Source of the DNA: Larix sibirica
Lineage: Eukaryota; Streptophyta; Pinopsida; Pinales; Pinaceae
Direction: 5' to 3'
NCBI GenBank assembly: GCA_004151065.3
Contig: NWUY0304287287.1
Location: 9,956 to 52,881 of the forward strand
Length of the DNA stretch: 42,926 nt
The position numbers and the translations under genes are program-made. The notes under the pieces are model-generated. The model was not told the origin of the DNA, did no database searches, and saw nothing but the letters and a program-made list of their open reading frames with translations. Shown one piece after another: positions 21,546 through 31,659 of the stretch; the stretch's first letter is position 1, and the number at the start of each line of letters is the position of its first letter.

Positions 21546-23130
21546 CTTATTACCTATTGGAGGTACAACCTATAATTAGAAGACTTATATGTTGCATTTA
21601 CCGAGGCCACTAATTAGTCTTTTATGTTGATACGTGTTACTATTAACATTATCATTCCATTATCACAATGAATCCATTGATATATGATCTCGCATAGATA
21701 CGTGTTATATATGAGCTCGCATATCTATTTGGCTCCTAGAATCTAATTCTCCAATAGCTCTACCTTATAACAACCTCCAACTACTACTATAGGATCTTCG
21801 CATAGATACATGTTACCTATATGTGTGCATATCTACGAAGCTAACCAACTGGATTTCGCATATCTACGTTGAAACTTGAACTTGCATATCTACCACCTTG
21901 CATCCCAAGCAAGAAGTCGTGCTGGGGCCGATCTACAAATAAATACGCAATATATGATGTCATCATGGAGAAGTTGGTTGAAACCCATAGTAGTGCTATC
22001 TTAGTTCGGACTAGTTGATGCTGGAAATCCACTACTAAGGCCAGGTGGATCCAGAGCTGGGCTAAGAGAATAATCCCGCTATCTAGTATCCCATTCTTTG
22101 ATCCCAGGCCCCAGAGGACAACACAGCACGTAGAAGCAGAGGTTGTCTCCGGAACCAAAGCCCCATAGGATAAGACGACCTAGCTGCTAGCTTAGAAACC
22201 TAACCTGCAGATCTCTACTACGCAGTCTGACTTAGCTCTTCAAGAGCAGCTGGCTTCCGGGTTATTACTCATGATTGAACATTTGTGCTAAAGAAGAGTC
22301 CTCTCTAGCCTGGTAAACTCCGATTTAATAGCTTTCAATATATTTTTGATGATGCTTCCAACACGATCACTAATAAGAAAATAGGGTGTTTGGAAACACG
22401 TAAGTAAAGGGGTAAATAGGCATAAGGTCGTTAATAGTAAGAGTGCCTACCCATTAACCATTCTTAAAGGAAGTGTAGTCAAACGCCTGCCTGTGAATGG
22501 CTCTGTCGAACGCTCGTACAATGCTGAAAGTTCAGTTAATGGAGCAAGCCAGTCTCTAAAGGATCATCGTGAATACGCCCACCCAGAGCATGCACATGAA
22601 GTTAAGGCAAGTAGGGATCTATCTCCAGTTAATACGACTGGTCTAAATACCAACCCACCCTCATGTAATCTCTATAAGAAGTTCTGGGAGTAGTTCCCTT
22701 CCTAATTGGGGCAGTTCAACAATCTCTGCTAAAGGGAACCCCTATTGGCTAATCAACAATCCATCTGGTGCTTAAAAGATACTAAGTGCATTCATTCATT
22801 AAGTGTCTAGGGCATATCTAGTTCTTGCAGGTGAGTGGGTTGGAAACAAAGGCATGAAATGGGGTAGAAAGGGTTAATAGCATGCCATGCCTGCCTACTT
22901 ACTTTAGTTTTCCTGGCTTCATAACATCAATGGATTAGGGCATAACTCAATTTCTTACTAGGGAAGGGAGTAGTAAGTAAAGTATCTAACAGGTGGATGC
23001 TCGTAAGTAAAGGGTAATGCTGTACCCCCGATTCCTATCCCTGGCTGAAGTAAGTGTTGTTGGGTGCAGGCAGTAAGTGAAAGTCTGGTAGAAAAGAAAG
23101 TAGCTTTCAGGTATCGCTTAATTACCCTCA
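21545..23130. other. intergenic sequence with short dispersed motifs
   Basis: No gene is supportable. A 105-codon minus frame at 21841-22158 and a 66-codon plus frame at 22493-22693 show no family features. Near 21690-21900 the motif CGCATA(G/T)(A/C)TAC(G/A)TG and the related CGCATATCTACGTTGAA recur. Segment 22871-22925 has a partner at 28733-28785. Confidence 0.5.
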
Positions 23131-23170
23131 CTATTTCACCTGCTAGAATGACCTTTCTCTATGCCCTAGA

Positions 23171-23410
23171 ACTTTGAGGTTAGCTTTTGAGTGAACGTCA
23201 GCTGCTCCAGAGTAGCCTTGTAGCTCCACAAGATTCTCAGAATTCAATAAGTGGCTCTGATCTGATTAATGCCCTATTTATATACCAAAATGACACTTTG
23301 AGGTTAGCTTTTTAGGGAACATCAGCTGCGTTAGAGTCGCCTTGTAGCTCCACTTGATTCTCAGAATGCAATAAGTGGCTCTGAAATGATGAATTCCATA
23401 TTTATATACC
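23171..23410 (+). repeat. 116-bp near-tandem duplication
   Basis: Copies at 23171-23286 and 23295-23410 are the same length and offset by 124 bp. Both begin ACTTTGAGGTTAGCTTTT, contain AGCCTTGTAGCTCCAC and AAGTGGCTCTGA, and end TATTTATATACC. I estimate about 85% identity by eye. They are separated by 8 bases. No frame is conserved between the copies, so this is non-coding duplication. Confidence 0.85.
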
Positions 23411-23565
23411 TTTTTACCCTTTTTCTTTCCTCCCAAGCAAAGATTCTATCTCTTCTGGATACGACGGACGGGGTGGTTGTTCGTTCTTCGAAAGCAAGCA
23501 CTACTAGGGGGTCGGGTAGGTAGGCGGGGTCATTCGTTCTTTGAAAGGTCAGCCACCCATCTTTT

Positions 23566-23755
23566 AGCACTTGGCTTTTTAGAGAGAAGGTCGAATGCGA
23601 ACCCACTAGCGCTTGGCTTGGCAGTAGCCCTTTACACTTAGCTTTTTAGAGAGGAGAGAAGACAGGCAAGGCAGTCCAGTCAGTTGGCCCTTTATTGCTT
23701 GGCTGTAGAGATAGAACCACCCACCCTTGAGCGCTTGGCAGTAGAGATAGAGAAT
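23566..23755 (+). repeat. decayed CTTGGC..TAGAGAGA repeat cluster
   Basis: Four or five related words occur: CACTTGGCTTTTTAGAGAGA near 23568, ACTTAGCTTTTTAGAGAGG near 23636, GCTTGGCTGTAGAGATAG near 23697 and GCGCTTGGCAGTAGAGATAG near 23731. GGCAAGGCAGTC-like words lie between. It resembles a minisatellite with a 35-65 bp unit in decay. The frame at 23361-23606 crosses the edge and is probably spurious. Confidence 0.6.
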
Positions 23756-23824
23756 ACAGGTAAGGCAGTCAACGATCTCAGCATCAGTTTGGGCGCCCGG
23801 TAGAGAGAGAAGAGAGAGAAGGTC

Positions 23825-24480
23825 AAGCAGCAGCAGCATTTGAACCGGCATAATTTGAATCATTCCCAGCATCCCCATAAGCACCAGTTGAACTGGCCTC
23901 CTCATTACCAAGAGCAGTTTCAGCAGCAAAAGCAGCGTCAAAACAAGAAGCACCAGTTGTTTAACCAACAGCCTTCCTATCTGGGGGTGGGGAATATAAG
24001 TATTTCAATAAGCAGAGCCAAAAGCAGTTAGAGCAGCACTACGACCGGCATTACTAGGGTCATTCCCAGCCCCATAAGCATCCCCACAAGCAGCAGTGGA
24101 AGGATCATTATTTCCGGTGTTCCTGGATCAGTTCAAAGAGCAACATTTGAAACAGAAGCATAATAATTATTACTAGCACCAGTTCCCGGGACATCAATGG
24201 AATCTGGAGTTGAAGGAGCCAATTCCATCATCAATAGAACCGGCAGCAAAGGAGGAGGAGGAACCGGCATCCTCAGCAGCCCAAGGAGGACCAGTACAAG
24301 CAAGATAATAATTATCTCATTTCCAAGAGCAGCAGTTGAACAGCCTTATACCCCCAGTTCCCGGATCAATTCCAAGAGCATAAGCAGAAAAACCGGCAAT
24401 ACCAAGGTAATTTCCATAGGCAGAAGGACCAGGGGTTGAACCATAATCAGTTCTAGCACCAGTCTAACCAGCTTAATTCC
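23825..24480 (-). repeat. large degenerate Ala/Gly/Asn/Asp/Ser/Thr-coding tract (minus strand)
   Basis: Read on the minus strand, the segment switches among the three phases but stays in one vocabulary. From 24450 downwards it gives Asp-Tyr-Gly-Ser-Thr-Pro-Gly and Gly-Ile-Asp-Pro-Gly-Thr-Gly. Then come Ala-Glu-Asp-Ala-Gly-Ser-Ser-Ser, Asn-Asn-Asp-Pro-Ser-Thr-Ala-Ala and Gly-Asn-Asp-Pro-Ser-Asn-Ala-Gly. Near 23830 it ends Gly-Asp-Ala-Gly-Asn-Asp-Ser-Asn-Tyr-Ala-Gly-Ser-Asn-Ala-Ala-Ala and a TGA. Codons are strongly GCT/GGT/ACT/AAT/GAT. The 120-codon Leu/Val-rich ATG frame at 23606-23968 partly covers this tract in the wrong phase. No intact ORF exists; it is a relic or a codon-like minisatellite. 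Confidence 0.6.
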
Positions 24481-24499
24481 CGGGCCCAGGCAAGAAGTT

Positions 24500-26145
24500 G
24501 AGTTGTTGGAACATAATTGACAAAAACTCCTAAGTTACGTAGTGTTTATTCACTGGACAAGGAAATTAAGAACTATTTATTTGGAGGGTATATTGGGAGG
24601 ACAGGGGAATAAGCCAATGGGACTAATCCAATCCCAAGCTCAAGCAGACAGAAAGAAGCGGGTAGATTGTGGACTTTATGTTTTCCCATCCCTAGGTCTT
24701 ATTAGCATAAGTGAGCACTTGGCTTCGGGTGGTTTTGGGAGCGCTATACCTGAGCTCCCCCTGTCCCTTTTTTCTTTCCTGCTCGGTACCTCCGAAACAA
24801 ACAAGTGTGATATTCCTAGCAATAATAATGTTATTGCATTATATACTTAATTATACCACAATAAGCGAGGTTCCAAGGTGAAGGCTTTTATTTACTGGTT
24901 ACAGGCTTCTTCTGTCGGACTTGGCTAATTGGCTTATTATTATTTTGGCTCCTATCAATACGGATGAGAGAGCCAATCACTAGACGAGATAAAAGATCGC
25001 CATACGTTAGAGAGTGTGCCCAGCACGTTAGGCAATAAAAGTAAATAAGGAGATGGCGGCTTGCTTGTTATACTTTCACCCCATAAGTAGTGCAGCCAGG
25101 GTAGGTATTCGAGATGGATGTCAAAACAGATAGAACCACAAGATCATATACGCGCTCGCTGCTTCCCCTGGCTCTTGGCTGGATGAGATGGCTGGTCTTC
25201 TTACTTGAATGGCTGGCCGATACCGCTGGATCGAATGGACGTTTTTGCTCGAATGGAGGGGATGGCTTGCTTGCTGGGATGGCTAATGAATAAGGGAGGG
25301 GTCAAACCTTATCTCGGTATTGTAAAGAATTAGATCTTCAAATTTAGCTTTGTTTTATTATACAATATGATTCCCAATCTGGGGTCCCAAACTCAAATTT
25401 GTCTCTAGTAAACTCGCTTCTTTTCATAATTCCTTCCAGCTTTGGCCTGGGCGTCTTCATCCGAAAGTAAAGTAATTACATTTCCTCTAAATATTGATTC
25501 CCGAACCAACCCGCTACACTGCCTGCTACTCCCGCCCCGCTTCACGCCCCAGGAACAAGTACTGGTAACAGAGACAGAGGAAGGAAGGATTCAGGGATCT
25601 TCCTTATCACGAACGAAGCCGAGCCTGTTTATATCGGGCGGGTCTTTCTATATGTTATTTATCCATACCACCCTTTGATATTACTGGCTTGGGTTGGCAC
25701 TTTGATCCTTTGCTATTTCCCCTATGCCTACTGTAAGACTTCAGTTGGACCTTACCACACCTGTTTGTTATCTTTGCTACCCTTTAACGACGTGCCTCAT
25801 CCAACTTTGTGATTATGCCTTAAACTTAGAGCGTTGTACGGGGCGGAGCTTCCAATAGAGGAGCTTTTGGACGGGCTATATAGCAGATTCACAGGCGAAA
25901 ACACTTGCTTAAATCAGATTTACTTGGTTGGTACGCGCGCTTAGACCTTTGCTATTACTCTGCCTACTATTGGTGGCCTTAACTTATGTTTACCTACTCT
26001 ATCAACCCACTTACCTATCTTTACAAACCTATCTTATTTAGGCCCAAACTTCCATGCTTACTCACTCTATTTGATTATGTATTATCTATCATATACAATA
26101 TGGAATACTAGTATTAAGCAGGGTGAAGCTGATCAAAAGAATTTC
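24500..26145. other. intergenic sequence, no gene seen
   Basis: Frames of 102 codons (24542-24850) and 78 codons (25442-25678) show no domain, signal or family resemblance. A GATGGCTGG/CTCGAATGGA simple-sequence patch lies at 25190-25290. Two related modules with CTTTGCTATT and TGCCTACT words lie near 25700-25735 and 25945-25975. Nothing else is supportable. Confidence 0.45.
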
Positions 26146-26156
26146 ATTTACTGGAG

Positions 26157-26300
26157 AAAGGGGGAGGCTTTGGTGAAACTGATGATCCCGGAACTGCTGG
26201 TTCAAATGCTCCTGGTAATGCTGCTCTGGGAACTGAAGAAGCTCTGGGAATAAAGGTTCAACTACTACTGATGGTGCATATGGGGATGACGGGATAAAAA
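26157..26300 (+). repeat. NDPG-type coding tract, plus strand
   Basis: One phase reads Gly-Gly-Phe-Gly-Glu-Thr-Asp-Asp-Pro-Gly-Thr-Ala-Gly-Ser-Asn-Ala-Pro-Gly-Asn-Ala, then Ala-Leu-Gly-Thr-Glu-Glu-Ala-Leu-Gly. After a one-base shift it continues Gly-Ser-Thr-Thr-Thr-Asp-Gly-Ala-Tyr-Gly-Asp-Asp-Gly. This is the clearest small member of the family. It points towards the oppositely oriented tract at 26315-26470. Two ATG frames of 60 and 76 codons overlap it in other phases and are by-products. Confidence 0.6.
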
Positions 26301-26314
26301 GCCTCAGTTTCAAG

Positions 26315-26470
26315 ATCATTTACATAAGCAGTTAAGCAGGCATCATTCCGAGCATCGGTTGAAGCATCAGAACGACCAACAGCCCCATCAGCACTAGTTG
26401 AATATGCACCAGTTGAACCAGGATCATTTCAAGAAGCATAAGTTGTCGAATCAGCAGGATCAGTTTCAAA
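26315..26470 (-). repeat. NDPG-type coding tract, minus strand
   Basis: On the minus strand from 26470 one phase reads Phe-Glu-Thr-Asp-Pro-Ala-Asp-Ser-Thr-Thr-Tyr-Ala-Ser, a TGA, then Asn-Asp-Pro-Gly-Ser-Thr-Gly-Ala-Tyr-Ser-Thr-Ser-Ala-Asp-Gly. It continues with Asp-Ala-Ser-Thr-Asp-Ala-Arg-Asn-Asp-Ala, about 50 codons with a single stop. With the tract at 26157-26300 it forms a convergent inverted pair about 15 bp apart, although the copies are too diverged to form a simple hairpin. Confidence 0.6.
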
Positions 26471-26479
26471 GGGTTATTT

Positions 26480-26975
26480 GGCCATTCCCAGCACCATTAC
26501 CTTAGCTTTACCTACTATTTTCCCACCTCCAACAACTAGTACATCTGTAGCCCTAGACCTGGAATGCATGTAGTGAGTCACCCATTTCTATCACTTGAAG
26601 TGTTTAGGGGGCAGGCTCTACCACTGGGGATTCCCCTAGCATGAGGTTTTTGGTGGATCAGAATACAACAGACAGGCCCAGTACTTGTTGTGGTGTTACG
26701 AACTAGACCTTACCTTCTACTAGATACAGATTGACTTTATGGATGAATCGATCAGACCCCATAACACACCTAGGAACCCACCCGTTCTTCCCAACAAGCG
26801 CTCGCTTCATCGATCGGCCTAATCTGCTTACCTTACCTCCATGCTCTTGATTTCTTGCCAAGTCTAGGGTAGGGTTGCTCTCCCTGCTGGGATACGCCCA
26901 ACCTAGTCTTACCTTACCAACTAGCCCAGGGTCAATGGATCGGAGGAACACACACACTTATTGAAATATCTTTGT
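26480..26975. other. intergenic sequence, no gene seen
   Basis: Moderate composition with one unrecognised 84-codon minus frame at 26703-26957. The phrase GGAATGCA(T/C)GTAGTGAGT near 26562 recurs near 42250. Nothing else is supportable. Confidence 0.45.
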
Positions 26976-26983
26976 TTCTTCCC

Positions 26984-27920
26984 CCTTCCTGTGAGGGAAT
27001 GCCGCCGGTTCCAATGCTTATGGAAATGATCCCGGGAATTATGCCCCTTCAACTTATGATTCAATCGCTGGGTCGACTGCTCTTGGGAATGATCCTGGTA
27101 ATGCTATTCTCGGAACTGCTCCGGAAACTGCTGATCCTGGGATTGCTGCTTATTCTGCTGCCGGAAATAATGTTCCTTAAACTGATTCTAATGTTAGTTC
27201 AACTGCTGCCTTTGCTGCTTGGGCTGAAAATCCTAGTGCTCCGGCAACTTATGCTTGGAATAATGCTCCTTCAAATGACCCTGGTATTGCTGTTCTGGGA
27301 AGAAATTCTCCTGGAACTGGGGCTGATAATGCTGATACTAAGGCTACTCCTTCAACCACTTATGATAATGACCCTGGAAATGCCGGTGAAACTGACGATG
27401 GAACTGCTGCTTCAAATAATTCCATTTCTGCTGATGATGGGGATCCTCCAATTGATGTTGGGTCAACTGGGGCGGGGATGCTGGGCCAACTGCTCTTGGT
27501 ACTGCTTCTGCTTCTTCAAATTATCCTGGTTTAGGGTGGTTAAACTAGTGCGTATGGAAATACTCTTTAAACCAATGCTTATGAAAATGCTCTTGGGACT
27601 ACTTCAATTTATGTTGGTTCTACAGGTGTTTATTTTCGTAGTGCTGCTCTTGGAAATGACCCTTTAAATGGTTCAATTGGTGACGCTGCTCGGACGGTTC
27701 CTTTATCTTCTACTAATTATGCTTGGCCTACTTTTGTTTTTGCTGTTGGGAACTGATCCTGGGAATGAAAAGACTGGCTCAATTGATGCCCCGGGAAAGG
27801 AGGCTGGGAAATGAGGCGGCTTATTTATTGAAATGAGGATGCTGGTTCGAATGCCGATGGGAATTATGCCAGTTCGAGTGCTGCTGGCCGGGTTACCCTC
27901 TCCAATACACCCCCGAAGTC
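26984..27920 (+). repeat. largest NDPG-type coding tract (plus strand)
   Basis: In the phase of position 27013 the tract reads Gly-Asn-Ala-Ala-Gly-Ser-Asn-Ala-Tyr-Gly-Asn-Asp-Pro-Gly-Asn. Asn/Ala-Asp-Pro-Gly recurs in the same phase at 27025, 27088, 27130, 27274 and 27367. There is only one stop (27178) in about 180 codons, up to 27530. A phase change near 27478 then gives Gly-Pro-Thr-Ala-Leu-Gly-Thr-Ala-Ser-Ala-Ser-Ser-Asn-Tyr. Another phase from about 27571 reads on for over 50 codons, including Ala-Leu-Gly-Asn-Asp-Pro-Leu-Asn-Gly-Ser. A last block near 27836-27900 reads Asp-Ala-Gly-Ser-Asn-Ala-Asp-Gly-Asn-Tyr-Ala. Spacings of 63 and 42 nt between the first motifs hint at a 21-nt (7-residue) unit. 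The uninterrupted 231-codon ATG frame at 26972-27667 is out of phase with the tract; its Leu/Met-rich, membrane-like sequence is most likely a shadow. Confidence 0.65.
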
Positions 27921-27943
27921 TCGCATTTACTTCAATCCACATT

Positions 27944-28065
27944 ACCGCTTGCCCCCTTGAGGTTTGTTGGAAGGATCAACACTGCTTGCTTGAGGTTGGA
28001 ATAATTGATACCGCCGCTTGTCCCCATGAGGTTTTAAGGATAGCTACCCCCATGAGGATGGAGCG
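27944..28065 (+). repeat. decayed GCTTG..CCC..TGAGG array
   Basis: Related words in a row: CGCTTGCCCCCTTGAGGTTT, TGCTTGCTTGAGGTTGGA, CGCTTGTCCCCATGAGGTTT and ACCCCCATGAGGATGGA, with a spacing of about 30-40 bp. The vocabulary is shared with 11940-12310 and 34630-34870. It abuts the right end of the large NDPG-type tract. Non-coding. Confidence 0.55.
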
Positions 28066-28069
28066 CTAC

Positions 28070-31000
28070 CGCTCGAGAGAGACACCCCGGAGCCGGAAGA
28101 TAGAAGGAACCTCCCGCATAGGCGGACGAGTGGAGAACGAGTGGATACACAATCAGGTGAGGTGAGTTAGGCCAATAGTTAGTGAGTCATTCCGGGATGC
28201 CGTCGAACTTTAATAAGACTTGACATAGACCTGGAACATCAAGACGTGGTCGTTATTACGTGGTGATGATAATCACGTTATTCCCTCGTGAGCACTGAGC
28301 CAGTTAGCTTAGACATAGCTTAGTTGTGTTATAGACGTAGATATACTGGGTTCGATACTTACCAATCTAATTTCAAATAATGGGCTTAATAGTGCAACTT
28401 GTAGTTGTTCAACTCGCTTTCTTTAAACTTGTCTTTTTCTTTAGTCAAAATAGTGTAAATCTTTTTTTAGTCCCGATAGTGGCAATCAAGATAAATTCGC
28501 TTTCTTTCTTATTCCGCTTGGTTTGACCCTATGGAAACCTATGCTTGCTTATGGTCCAATTAAATAGAAGTAATCCTATACCTTATCTCTTATCTATATT
28601 CCCATATTTGGTGTTAGCTTCTAATAAAGTACAAAGACCATTCATTATGGTGATAAGATTTACTTGGTATCCATATATGCTTTATTTGTGTTAGTAGTTT
28701 TATATGATCCGTATTATATGCGCATAAGTAAAGGGTTCATAGCATGCCAGCCATGCCTGCCTACTTTAGTTTTACTGGCTTAATCATTGGAATGGCTAAG
28801 TACACCACTTATAATAGAAAATCCCCCACATGGTAGGACCAGACCTCAGCAGTAAGAAGGGGTATAGCTCTCTTACTTTATTGCATTTTCATCCCGGGAT
28901 AATAAAAGCCCAGGTAGGTAGGTACGTATTCCTCCAGTAAGTGCTCAGGAGGTTCTTTTTATCCGGTAAATAGCCCATGTATCACATCAGGTAGTAATTC
29001 CCTGTGGTTTACATTTGAAGTTGCTTTTCCAGGTCTATAGTTAATACCTAAAGTTGCATGCAGACCTCCAGTGTCCAGTCCCATTTCAATAGGTGGTGTG
29101 ATCCCCTCCTTAGCACCTACCCATTCCATAAATAAAAAACCCTGCTGAAGTCCGTAGAGTCATAACTATGAGCTGTAGATAAAGTAACTACTAGCCCTAG
29201 TTGAACGCTTCAGTCAGCAGTTCCACTTGCCTACGGTAGAGACACTTCCGGCCTTAGAGTAAGCTCCATAGAGAAAGCTCCTTAGCGCTTTAGCCCGTCT
29301 CTCTGCTCTCTGTAGTAAGTCCCTAGCTAGTTCCTTAGTCCAAGTTGAACCGCATCTATACGTCCTTTAGTGCATAACTGTTGTTCAAATACGTGAAAGA
29401 AAAGCTCTAGGCATGAAAGCTCTTGTTGGTGCATGAATAAGCTCTTTGTGCAGCTTGTCAGTGCATGCGTCATAATCAATGCCTATGGAGAAAACTAGAA
29501 TTCCGCCACACTCGACTAGAGTGAAAGCCTTAGTCTTACGGGCTACTTGCTAGCCATATAGGAGGAAGGATACTTCCCCAGTACTAGCTCTATAGAGAAG
29601 AGCTTAGTCTGTGCAGTAAGCCCTATCGCTTGCCCCTTAGTCTTAAGCTTATGTAGTAGAGTTCCCTATTTGATATGGCACATCTCCACGTTTACCTTGT
29701 CCGGCGGGGTGAGACGGGGCCGAGTGAGTCGCAGCAGCCATCCCCATAGGATGGTGGTATCCCAATAGCCAAATTGACAGAAGATCATTATTCCCAGTGT
29801 TACATTTGAAATTGAATCCCTGGGCCCAGGCAAGAAGGTTAGTTGGAGAGGTTATTAGTCCCCACCAGTTGCCGAGAACCCTCCCAATAGGCATGCCAAG
29901 TTGCACAGTTCGCGACGTTGGAACTAACTGAAAGCTTTTTTTTATTAAGAAGGGCAGGCTCCGACAACAACCAAAACATGCATTTGGAACGAAAAATCAA
30001 ACATCAAATGGACACCACCTAAGAGAAAGAGTTTGACTTAAGATAATTTAAGACGTGTTGCATCTCTACGTTTCATTTTAATGTCTACGTTTTCAAGTTG
30101 TGTATCCATCTAATTAGTTAAGATCTATGCTATAGAGTAGGTATCTTAGCTATTCTCCAAAGAAGGTTAATCCTCAGCCCGAATACAATCCCCTCATGCT
30201 CTTCTCACTCACCATCATTCTCAATATCCATGATTTGCCTTATCATCATTTTATTAGATCTGGTTAAACGCTACAATAATGGTAACTTCATCACATTGCA
30301 GGCGCAAGGAAGGAATTGCACCTCCTTCCTTAGTAAGATAGGAAGTAGCCAATTATATAATCTCCAACTTACCCCTACTACACCAATCCTTTCTTTTAGT
30401 GGGTCTATTTCCTCAAGCCACAATGCTACTGGAATTCACTTACAGTAGGAAATCTGGATGGCATTGTCGGGTTTATTCTTAAATAGATCAATTTTTTTTA
30501 ACTAAATACGATCCATTCCCCTGAATATCATAATAATTTATTCCTCCTAAAGGTATTTTTTAGATCTAATGGAGTTGTAGGATGCCTATCTCCCATTCTT
30601 TCACATGGAGCTCTCTCTCTCTATCTTGCATTCCTAAAGGAAAATAACTACTTCCAACCTTCTACGTGCCTTAATTTCCTTACTTTTCAGTGTAAGTAAG
30701 AGCTGGGTCTCAAGGAATGAGGATGACTGAGTATTAATCCACCGATTTCATCTTTCTTGGATAATTATATTGGAGTTCAAACATCTTCCCTTTTTTAGTT
30801 TAGGTGACTGGTCACATCAGCCAAGGCTGCTCACACTTGATTTGTCTCAGTCAAAAACTTCCTGTTGTCTTAAGGCTAAAATATATGTAGCTTACGGTGG
30901 TGTCTGGTTTATATAATATATATAAGTAAAGGTAATAATTTACCTTCTTCTTTTATAACCACAACAAACAGCTGCACCTACAGAAATAGCGATAATATAA

Positions 31001-31150
31001 GATTGGGGTATTGCAGGCATAAGTGTCCGACATCAACGAGCGGGTGCAAGTAAAAAAGGGGGGCTAGAAGTAGCTACAAAATAGTCCCAGACTTTTTATA
31101 ACCCCTAAAAACAGGATCAGTATAATGCAAGTTTGAGAGCAACTAATAGA
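28070..31150. other. intergenic sequence, no gene seen
   Basis: No recognisable gene or RNA. From 29150 to 29645 the words CTTAGT, AGTAAG(C/T)CC and CTATAGAGAA(A/G) are over-used, like a decayed short array. Frames of 85 codons (29649-29906, minus) and 72 codons (30230-30448, plus) are unrecognised. A CT-rich run lies near 30610-30625. Confidence 0.45.
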
Positions 31151-31167
31151 AGCCCTACAACAGTGGT

Positions 31168-31654
31168 TTATAAAGCTCTAGGATAGCATCTTTTCCACCA
31201 TAGAAAAGGAAGAGATTGCATAACTGAGTGCCCATTTGTAGGAGGTGAATAAGGAAGCGGCCCAACTATACAACCGGAACAACCGAGCCTAGAAAGCAAT
31301 TGAGGGGCTCCAACCTGACACTGCGGAAATATAGTAGAACCTTTTGGAGCTCCAGCACATAGTGGACACTCCATTTTATATCCAATTGCTTGAGCGACCA
31401 GAGAAAGCAGAGGTGGAAGGCATTTGGGCTATTGTCATAGCCTTAATAGAGTGGAAAGCTGCAATCACCTCGTCTGAGGAGTGAAAGGTAGCAACACTAG
31501 TCCTTGTACCAAAAGTGGGATCCCCTCTTTCGGAAAGTTCAGCAACGCAAGTTGAGAAGAGAAATGAAGGGGTGCAACCTAGTGCCTCCAGTAAAAGTTG
31601 ACTCGGGACAAATAAACAGGTGTTGTTAAGTCCTGTTGGGGCCCCCACTTGCAT
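31168..31654 (-). pseudogene. possible coding relic, unidentified (two consecutive frames)
   Basis: Two minus-strand open frames follow one another almost without a gap: 92 codons (31654 to 31376) and 68 codons (31374 to 31168). They use plausible codons and have Cys-rich spots, including Cys-Pro-Leu-Cys near the start of the second frame and Cys-Ser-Gly-Cys further on. They lie on the same strand as, and about 1.1 kb beyond, the larger relic at 32745-34215. They could be the 3' part of the same transferred element. I cannot name a family; chance frames are a real alternative. Confidence 0.25.
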
Positions 31655-31659
31655 TTTGG

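Larger units (their letters stand above)
22871..28785 (+). repeat. pair of ~50-bp dispersed repeats
   Basis: 22871-22925 and 28733-28785 align as GGGTT, an ATAGCATGCC word, ATGCCTGCCTACTT, ACTTTAGTTTT and CTGGCTT, with two small indels. Each is preceded by an AGTAAAGGG or AAAGGG word. They lie in the same orientation about 5.9 kb apart. The bases between are not part of the repeat. Confidence 0.65.
24481..29840 (+). repeat. shared GGGCCCAGGCAAGAAG segment
   Basis: GGGCCCAGGCAAGAAG(T/G)T followed by AGTTG occurs at 24482 and 29822. At both places it adjoins sequence with ATCATTATT(T/C)CC(G/A)GTGTT and ACATTTGAAA words (24110-24160 and 29783-29812). The 29.7-29.85 kb segment may therefore be a shortened copy of the 24.1-24.5 kb tract. 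Coordinates span both copies. Confidence 0.45.

Noticed and set aside
23606-23968. 120-codon Leu/Val-rich frame that looks like a membrane protein
   Set aside because: Much of its Leu/Val/Met-rich part is the NDPG-type tract read in the wrong phase; composition explains it.
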